Source: an uncultured Acetatifactor sp.
GTDB taxonomy: Bacteria; Bacillota; Clostridia; Lachnospirales; Lachnospiraceae
Assembly: GCA_934394515.1 (NCBI GenBank)
Contig: CAKRRU010000076.1
Coordinates: 1-12,148 of the forward strand
Direction of reading: 5' to 3'
Length of the DNA: 12,148 bases
Each line of letters starts with the position of its first letter. The stretch's first letter is position 1. The notes under the pieces were generated by a model that saw only the letters and a list, made by a program, of their open reading frames with translations, was not told where the DNA came from and searched no databases. The translations under genes were made by a program, and so were the position numbers. Below are positions 7,722-12,148 of this stretch, in pieces.

Positions 7722-8996
7722 ATGGAAGAAAACAAGATAGACACAAATAAAACAGAAGAAGGCAGAATAGAAAAAAACGCAATAGAAAAAAGCAATGCAG
7801 ATGGAAGAATGGAATACAGGATCGGCGTGCTGGATGGAATCCGTGCCATCTCGATCGGACTGGTAGTATGGTTCCATTTCTGGCAGCAGACATGGCTGAC
7901 ACCGTATATTGAAATTCCTGTAAAGTATACAGAATATATAGGTATTACAGAATTCAATCTCGCCGGTTGGGTCAGAATGGGTTTTATCTTTGTGGATATG
8001 ATGATCCTGCTCAGTGCATTCTGTAATTTTTATCCCTATGCCAGAGCAATTGTATTAGGGGAAAACTGGCCGGATACCAGGACTTTTTATGTGAAAAGAG
8101 CGGCGAGAATTTTACCTTCTTATTATTTTATGCTTGCCATGAACCTTTTTTTCTATATTTTGCCGGAACATAAATATCAGGATGCGGGATTTTTGTGTAA
8201 GGATATCGTGACACACATATTGTGTATTGCGCCGAACCGGACAGATACTTATTTATTCACCGCATTTAATGGGGTATTGTGGACAGTACAGATAGAAGTG
8301 ATCTACTATCTCCTAATGCCTTGGATTGCAAGATTGTTTCGAAAGTGGACGTTTGCAGCTTATAGCATTATGCTTATGATTTCTGTTACGAGTACCGCGG
8401 TGATCCTCAACTGTTTTTCCGGGAAAGAGAGAAATTATGCGAATAATATTCTGACATTTATGGGAATCTACGCCAACGGTATGCTGTGCTGCATCCTGTA
8501 TGTCATGTGGAAAAAATACGTAACGGAAAATAAATATACGCAGCTCGCCGGGACAGTAATATCTGTTTTATGCATTTTTCTGATAAACGGGATAATACAT
8601 AAATACGATGGAGATATAGATATCAGTGTAGTCCAACTGAAAATGAGACTGGTGCAGTCATTTCTGTTTGCTCTGTTTATTTTCAGCACGGCCTGTGCAT
8701 GGAACTGCTATCAAAAGATTTATTCCAATCGGTTCATGTCGCTATTTTGCAAATTTTCCTATAATCTGTATTTGTGGCATCAATTGATTGCTGTGTGGCT
8801 GAAAGAAAAACATATTCCCTATTGGAGCGGGGAAAATCCGCCGAATATGACGGGTGACCGTGTATGGCAGTGGAAATATCAGATACTGATCATTGCAGTG
8901 TCGGTTGCGGTGGCGGTAGCTGTAACCGTAATTGTGGAGATCCCGGCAAGAAGGTACCTGTTAAAGTGCTGGGACAACAGGAAGGAACTGGATTGA
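7722..8996 (+). CDS. Membrane acyltransferase, acyltransferase-3 (OafA/YrhL) family
   Basis: A 424-residue integral membrane protein of the acyltransferase-3 family, which typically moves acetyl or other acyl groups onto extracytoplasmic sugars or lipids. Evidence in order: LDGIRAISIGLVVWFHFW at 37-54 with the conserved His52 in the first TM segment; MGFIFVDMMILLSAF at 86-100; the typical FYVKRAARILPSYY at 122-135 (Arg125-type basic motif near the membrane); VLWTVQIEVIYYLLMPW at 185-201; about ten hydrophobic segments; NLYLWHQ at 348-354 near the end; and a final TM followed by a short basic tail. The first ~29 residues are Lys/Glu/Asn-rich and cytoplasmic, and ATG 7809 (residue 30) is an alternative start. 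Both candidate ribosome sites are weak. The acceptor is unknown; cell-wall or exopolysaccharide modification is the usual role. Sharing a transcript with pncB is likely by spacing, not by function. Confidence 0.88.
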   Translation: MEENKIDTNKTEEGRIEKNAIEKSNADGRMEYRIGVLDGIRAISIGLVVWFHFWQQTWLTPYIEIPVKYTEYIGITEFNLAGWVRMGFIFVDMMILLSAFCNFYPYARAIVLGENWPDTRTFYVKRAARILPSYYFMLAMNLFFYILPEHKYQDAGFLCKDIVTHILCIAPNRTDTYLFTAFNGVLWTVQIEVIYYLLMPWIARLFRKWTFAAYSIMLMISVTSTAVILNCFSGKERNYANNILTFMGIYANGMLCCILYVMWKKYVTENKYTQLAGTVISVLCIFLINGIIHKYDGDIDISVVQLKMRLVQSFLFALFIFSTACAWNCYQKIYSNRFMSLFCKFSYNLYLWHQLIAVWLKEKHIPYWSGENPPNMTGDRVWQWKYQILIIAVSVAVAVAVTVIVEIPARRYLLKCWDNRKELD

Positions 8997-9337
8997 GGAA
9001 AACTAAAACAGTGAGGTCTATTGACAATTGCGGCAATATTTCCTATAATTATACAAATGATACGCACTGTATCAAAACAAGAAGCATGGTCAGAAGATAC
9101 CGGAAGATGAACTCTGCCGGATGAAGACCGGTACTATACATTATACATAGGTAAAAGGGGCTTGCAACATAGATCAGACCGCACACCTTTCGGGGATGTG
9201 CGGTCTGTTTTTATGAGGATTCACGGATAGGGTAGTAACAGGTAATTACAGAAAAATACAGGGAAAAGATATCAAAGAAAATCAGATAGTGATATACTGT
9301 TCGTAGGAAAAATGTGTAAGGAAACGGAGATATACCA
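8997..9337 (+). promoter_or_regulatory. Intergenic region between acyltransferase and transporter genes
   Basis: About 340 bases without a convincing gene. The first half is AT-rich with scattered short inverted repeats, then comes the terminator at 9175-9212. Before the transporter, TATACT (9293-9298) is a possible -10 box, but I see no matching -35 box at proper spacing. A transcript start for the transporter probably lies here because the terminator separates it from upstream genes. Confidence 0.3.
9175..9212 (+). terminator. Rho-independent terminator after acyltransferase gene
   Basis: CAGACCGCACA (9175-9185) pairs with TGTGCGGTCTG (9197-9207) as a perfect 11-bp stem around an 11-base loop, followed by TTTTT (9208-9212). 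It lies 178 bases after the acyltransferase stop and isolates the transporter gene. Confidence 0.9.
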
Positions 9338-10273
9338 ATGATTCAGATTTTAACAACTGTAATGCCTGTTATCGTTATGCTTTTGATCGGATGGCTGTGC
9401 CGTATTAAAAAATGGATTTCCAGGGAAGGCGTTGATAACATTAAATTCCTGGTGACGAGACTGTTGCTGCCGATAGCTATTTTTAATGCGCTGTCCACGG
9501 CTGACTACAGTGTGAATACTTTGATTCAGGTAGGAATCATCTTTGTCATGCTGGTGGTATCTATGTTGGCAGGATATGCTATGAAACCTTTGAATCGGGG
9601 AGCGTATCAGAAATATACGCCGTTCATGGTGTCGGTATATGAGGGTGGGATGATTGCCTATCCGTTGTTCATGAACCTGTGTGGCAATGAAAACCTGTCG
9701 AAGATCGCAATTATTGATATCGCCGGATTACTGTTTGGGTTCAGTGTATACATGAATCTACTGGAACAGGTGCAGGACGGCAGGAAGAGTACCGTGAAGG
9801 ATGTCTGCCACAGTGCGGTGAAAAATCCGGCGTTTATTGCCGCGGTTCTGGGAGTGGTTTTCGGTCTTACCCATGTAATCGGATTATTACAAGCCTCTCC
9901 TGCGGGAGTGGTCTATTCTGCTGTGATTGATCTGGCAACTTCACCGTTAACTCCGATGATTCTGATCGTGGTCGGTTATGATATCGCACCGGATAAGTCA
10001 ATCCTGAAAGAGGCTTTGCGGACGATCGTACTGCGTGTGGCATTGCAGTTTGTTCTGGCGGCAGCGGTCCTTTTTGCCATGAACAGAATCCTGGGCAGCG
10101 ATACGATCCGTGATATTGCCGTTATCTGCTACATGTCGGCTCCTGCGACATTCAGCATGCAGTCTTTCCTGAAAGACGAAGACAGCAGCAGATATGCATC
10201 GACGACCAACTCACTTTACTGTGTGGTGAGTATTGCGGTGTATGTGGTGCTGGCGAGCGTGAGATCATTATAA
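9338..10273 (+). CDS. AEC (auxin efflux carrier) family transporter
   Basis: A 311-residue polytopic membrane protein with about ten TM segments in two halves joined by a cytoplasmic loop near residues 143-160, as in the AEC/Mem_trans family. Bacterial members export or take up malate, other organic acids or related solutes; the substrate here cannot be read from sequence. Family marks: LLLPIAIFNALS at 42-53, EGGMIAYPLF at 102-111, KNPAFIAAVLG at 162-172, TSPLTPMILIVVGYDI at 201-216, MSAPATFSMQSF at 266-277 and STTNSLYCVVSI near the C-terminus. The ribosome site is GGAAACGGAG (about 9319-9328). Length is normal, so the protein is complete. No terminator follows; its downstream sequence is a remnant of another gene beginning directly after the stop. 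Confidence 0.9.
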   Translation: MIQILTTVMPVIVMLLIGWLCRIKKWISREGVDNIKFLVTRLLLPIAIFNALSTADYSVNTLIQVGIIFVMLVVSMLAGYAMKPLNRGAYQKYTPFMVSVYEGGMIAYPLFMNLCGNENLSKIAIIDIAGLLFGFSVYMNLLEQVQDGRKSTVKDVCHSAVKNPAFIAAVLGVVFGLTHVIGLLQASPAGVVYSAVIDLATSPLTPMILIVVGYDIAPDKSILKEALRTIVLRVALQFVLAAAVLFAMNRILGSDTIRDIAVICYMSAPATFSMQSFLKDEDSSRYASTTNSLYCVVSIAVYVVLASVRSL

Positions 10274-10441
10274 AGTTTATCAACGAACCAGTCAGTAGAA
10301 GTAACAGGCTATACAGAGGTTGCTACAGGACAATGGTATCAGTTATCAAATGGTTCCTTTGTCTCCTCAAAATATCTCAGCACAGATAAAGTAGTTATTA
10401 AGACACCAACCACCAACACTTCAAACAACAGCGGTAAATGA
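10274..10441 (+). pseudogene. 3' remnant of an SH3-domain (cell-wall binding type) protein
   Basis: In the same frame as, and immediately after, the transporter stop codon, 55 codons read to TGA at 10439. They contain SVEVTGYTEVATGQWYQ, then LSNGSFVSSKYLSTDK and a Thr/Asn/Ser-rich tail (TPTTNTSNNSGK). This pattern (VTG, GxWYQL, G-V-SSKYLS) is typical of the second half of a bacterial SH3 domain, found in secreted or phage cell-wall hydrolases. There is no start codon, ribosome site or upstream catalytic domain, so this is the truncated end of a lost gene. It could come from a host surface protein or a phage lysin; I cannot tell which. Confidence 0.6.
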
Positions 10442-10562
10442 ACTAGATTTATATATGCAAAGGGCAATGGAAATTTGATTGGTAAGGTTAATTATTACCT
10501 TTTTGCTGGAAAACTAAGACTCCTGATGGTAAAATAGAAAAAAACTGTTAGGAGTTGATTGT
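10442..10562 (+). promoter_or_regulatory. AT-rich leader of the methyltransferase gene
   Basis: No gene seen. GGTAAGG...ATTACC followed by TTTTT (about 10483-10505) resembles a weak hairpin-terminator. AAGGAG-like AGGAG (10550-10554) is the ribosome site, eight bases before the TTG start. Upstream GACTCCT (10518-10524) can pair with AGGAGTT (10550-10556), which would hide that site. I see no confident promoter. Confidence 0.35.
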
Positions 10563-11723
10563 TTGAAAGTTTCAAATACAAGACGAATAGCTGAGAAACT
10601 TATGCAGATAATACAGATAAAAGAAGTATCATCTATGGTTAATGTGATTATTACAAATAACATTGTAGCAAATTCAATTATTCCAGAGGATCCAGATGCA
10701 CTAAGGAAAGAAGCTATAGTGATACAAAAGGAAATGCCGGAGTATTCTGTTGATAGAGTGATGATGTTGCTTATGATAGAAGCAATGGTTGGACCATACC
10801 TAGAGCCTCAACCAGAAGTAATGGAATTCTTTATGAACTGGATTGCAGCAGAGAGTAAAGTGTTTGATGTAGCAGAATTTAATAAAAATTCGTATATAAA
10901 AAACATTGATTTTGTTAATCAATCAAATGGCGATTATGAATTGAGATATCATGATTTGAGTCCTTATGAATTGGGTATTTATAATATTCCAAAGCGAATT
11001 GATGAACTTTGTGTTGACATACCACGAGTAAGTTGCTTTACAGAAGAGTTTAAATATCCAGTTATCTTCCAAAAAAGCATCAATAGCACTTGGATGTCGG
11101 TGTCGCCTAATGAAGTGTTTACAATGGAGAAACCAATAAAAAATGCAAAAGGAAAAGTACTTACTCTTGGATGTGGAATGGGATATTTTGCTTATATGGC
11201 ATCCATAAAAGAAGATGTTGAGTCAATTACCATAATTGAATTGGAGCAGAGTGTAATTGATTTATTTGAAAAATGTATTTTGCCTCAGTTCGAAAACAAA
11301 GATAAAATTACGATTGTAAAAGCTGATGCAGTTGAGTATCTTCGCAATATTGAAGATGGAGTTTATGATTATTGTTTCGCTGATATATGGATTGGCATAG
11401 AAGACATTGCACCATATTTTGCTGTAAAAGAGATAGGACGAAATCTTCGAAAAACAAAAATTGAGTATTGGATAGAAGATTCATTTGCAATATTGTTATC
11501 AAGTAGTGTTTGGATTGAGATAATGAAAACATTTTCCGAAGCTAACAAAATGGAAATTCCTCCGTTAGATGAGAGTAAACTTACTTCATCAGATAAAAGG
11601 AAAGAAAATTATATTCACAGACTATTAAGTGATGTAGAAATATCCAAGCCGGAACACATAGATTATTACATGAAACCGCAAAATATTATTTCACTTATAG
11701 ACAGAACAGATATTATATTTTAA
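10563..11723 (+). CDS. Class I SAM-dependent methyltransferase (spermidine-synthase-like fold), island cargo
   Basis: A 386-residue protein with a TTG start, chosen because AGGAG (10550-10554) lies eight bases upstream; in-frame ATGs at 10602 and 10635 lack such a site. Residues about 1-190 are a helical and mixed N-terminal region I do not recognise. Residues about 197-280 are a Rossmann methyltransferase core: motif I KVLTLGCGMGYFA (198-210), an acidic strand end IIELE (224-228; Glu226 would hold the SAM ribose), motif II KADAVEYL (253-260) and YCFADIWIG (270-278). The spacing resembles the spermidine synthase family, but the aminopropyl-transfer Asp pattern is not evident, so a methyltransferase of unknown acceptor is more likely. 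Codon use is clearly more AT-rich than upstream genes. It sits between a gene remnant and a broken phage gene and has its own terminator, which suggests horizontally acquired cargo. Confidence 0.72.
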   Translation: MKVSNTRRIAEKLMQIIQIKEVSSMVNVIITNNIVANSIIPEDPDALRKEAIVIQKEMPEYSVDRVMMLLMIEAMVGPYLEPQPEVMEFFMNWIAAESKVFDVAEFNKNSYIKNIDFVNQSNGDYELRYHDLSPYELGIYNIPKRIDELCVDIPRVSCFTEEFKYPVIFQKSINSTWMSVSPNEVFTMEKPIKNAKGKVLTLGCGMGYFAYMASIKEDVESITIIELEQSVIDLFEKCILPQFENKDKITIVKADAVEYLRNIEDGVYDYCFADIWIGIEDIAPYFAVKEIGRNLRKTKIEYWIEDSFAILLSSSVWIEIMKTFSEANKMEIPPLDESKLTSSDKRKENYIHRLLSDVEISKPEHIDYYMKPQNIISLIDRTDIIF

Positions 11724-11728
11724 CTAAT

Positions 11729-11762
11729 AAGCATCAATTCGCATATAGGGTTGGTGCTTTTT
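11729..11762 (+). terminator. Rho-independent terminator after the methyltransferase gene
   Basis: AAGCATCAA (11729-11737) pairs with TTGGTGCTT (11751-11759) over 9 bp with one G-U and a 13-base loop, running into TTTTT (11758-11762). It starts five bases after the stop codon. Confidence 0.82.
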
Positions 11763-11793
11763 CATACTCGGAGAAATCAGGGCATTTTTTATG

Positions 11794-11805
11794 CCTAAAT
11801 TTAGG
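11794..11805. repeat. 12-bp perfect palindrome before the tape-measure remnant
   Basis: CCTAAATTTAGG reads identically on both strands and lies just upstream of the ribosome site GGAGG (11811-11815). It directly follows a GGCAT-T5-ATGCC stem-loop (11781-11795). It could be an operator or merely part of the old phage intergenic region. Confidence 0.45.
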
Positions 11806-11821
11806 AGAGAGGAGGAAACCT

Positions 11822-12013
11822 ATGGCAAGCAGAATACAGGGTATTACCGTAGAGATTGGTGGAGATACAACCAAATTGCAGAATGCCCCAAAACACGGCA
11901 TTTCTCGGCTTTTTATGATAGGAAATTTTTATGATACGAGTACTTTTCATCTGCCACGGCAGAACCTGTACTTTTGTCTGAAATGGCTTAAAATCAAGAC
12001 CCTTGGGGAATGA
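11822..12013 (+). pseudogene. Phage tail tape-measure protein, N-terminal remnant fused to foreign sequence
   Basis: The frame begins MASRIQGITVEIGGDTTKL after a strong ribosome site (GGAGG at 11811-11815, six bases before the ATG). This opening is characteristic of tail tape-measure proteins of Firmicute siphophages, which normally continue with a long coiled-coil of hundreds of residues that sets tail length. Here the match ends at about residue 20 (base 11881). The next 43 codons (NAPKHGISRLFMIGNFYDT and onward) have no tape-measure character and end at TGA 12011-12013. The sequence thus shows a breakpoint at about 11881. The protein is nonfunctional as a tape measure. The identification rests on recognition of the N-terminus alone. 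Confidence 0.62.
11882..12010. repeat. Repeat-rich insert sequence abutting the tape-measure breakpoint
   Basis: This stretch of about 130 bases holds TTTTTATGATA twice (11910-11920 and 11926-11936, period 16). It also has GTACTTTT twice (11940-11947 and 11968-11975), flanking the inverted repeat TCTGCCACGGCAGA (11950-11963). None of it looks like tape-measure coding sequence. It may be the end of an inserted element or a recombination-site remnant. On the minus strand an open frame crosses it, but without family features I can name. Confidence 0.45.
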
Positions 12014-12038
12014 AAATGAAAATAAGGGAATCAATTTG

Positions 12039-12148
12039 ATGTTTGACGGCAATACATACTATGTGAGCCACGATTCCCAAATCAGATGGTGGTGTGCGAA
12101 AGCTTGGCATACCAACAGTGGTAGACCGTACACTTCAACAGGCAATAA
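12039..12148 (+). CDS. Unidentified open frame, truncated by window end
   Basis: From an ATG at 12039 (weak site AAGGGA at 12024-12029) the frame stays open to the window end and reads MFDGNTYYVSHDSQI, then RWWCAKAWHTNSGRPYTSTGN. The same frame is open upstream to about 11982, so the true start could be earlier or this could be the tail of a broken gene. The aromatic and Trp-rich composition looks like a real protein, perhaps a phage structural or surface protein, but I do not recognise the family. Confidence 0.35.
   Translation, partial: MFDGNTYYVSHDSQIRWWCAKAWHTNSGRPYTSTGN

Noticed and set aside
8864..9124. 86-codon + strand frame overlapping the acyltransferase end
   Set aside because: More than half lies inside the acyltransferase gene in another frame; the protein is low-complexity with no family features and no ribosome site.
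11910..11936. CRISPR-like repeat pair
   Set aside because: Only two 11-base copies five bases apart, with no spacer-sized gaps and no cas genes.
11801..12052. 83-codon minus-strand frame over the repeat block
   Set aside because: It crosses the breakpoint and the tape-measure start on the opposite strand, so it cannot be an intact ancestral gene; no family features.

Overview
The window looks like a chromosomal segment of a motile anaerobic Firmicute, most likely a Lachnospiraceae-type gut Clostridium (Roseburia, Butyrivibrio or Blautia relatives). This is inferred from the EtfA tail, a chemoreceptor, purine-rich ribosome binding sites, the gene set and moderate GC. No rRNA, tRNA or CRISPR array is visible. 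All supported genes lie on the + strand.

Layout. 1-273 is the 3' end of etfA, closed by a strong terminator (305-352). A 314-base spacer with a candidate promoter and partly duplicated sequence leads into ybaK (588-1079), a Cys-tRNA(Pro) deacylase, and mtnA (1122-2222), methylthioribose-1-phosphate isomerase. A CxxCxxCxxCC metal-cluster protein (2361-3023) overlaps a two-TM chemoreceptor (3004-4773). An ATPase-only Lon relative with an altered Walker B box follows (4837-6327), then a hairpin (6334-6376). pncB (6459-7673, nicotinate phosphoribosyltransferase) and a membrane acyltransferase (7722-8996) form the next unit, ended by a terminator at 9175-9212. An AEC-family transporter (9338-10273) stands alone.

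From 10274 the character changes: the DNA becomes visibly AT-rich and genes are broken. Directly after the transporter stop comes a 3' remnant of an SH3-domain protein (10274-10441). A TTG-started class I methyltransferase of spermidine-synthase-like fold follows (10563-11723), with its own terminator. Next is the first ~20 codons of a phage tail tape-measure gene spliced to unrelated repeat-rich DNA (11822-12013). An unidentified open frame runs off the end (from 12039). I read 10274-12148 as the scarred edge of a prophage or other mobile island, with the methyltransferase as the only intact gene.

How the genes work together: most are housekeeping (electron transfer, translation quality control, 5'-methylthioadenosine salvage, NAD salvage) plus one signalling group (cluster protein, chemoreceptor and Lon-like ATPase). 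The most unusual items are the protease-less Lon-like ATPase with Asn in Walker B, the methyltransferase cargo in the mobile scar, and the repeat/palindrome cluster at 11910-11975 next to the tape-measure breakpoint. All function calls rest on motif recognition by eye; no database search was possible.
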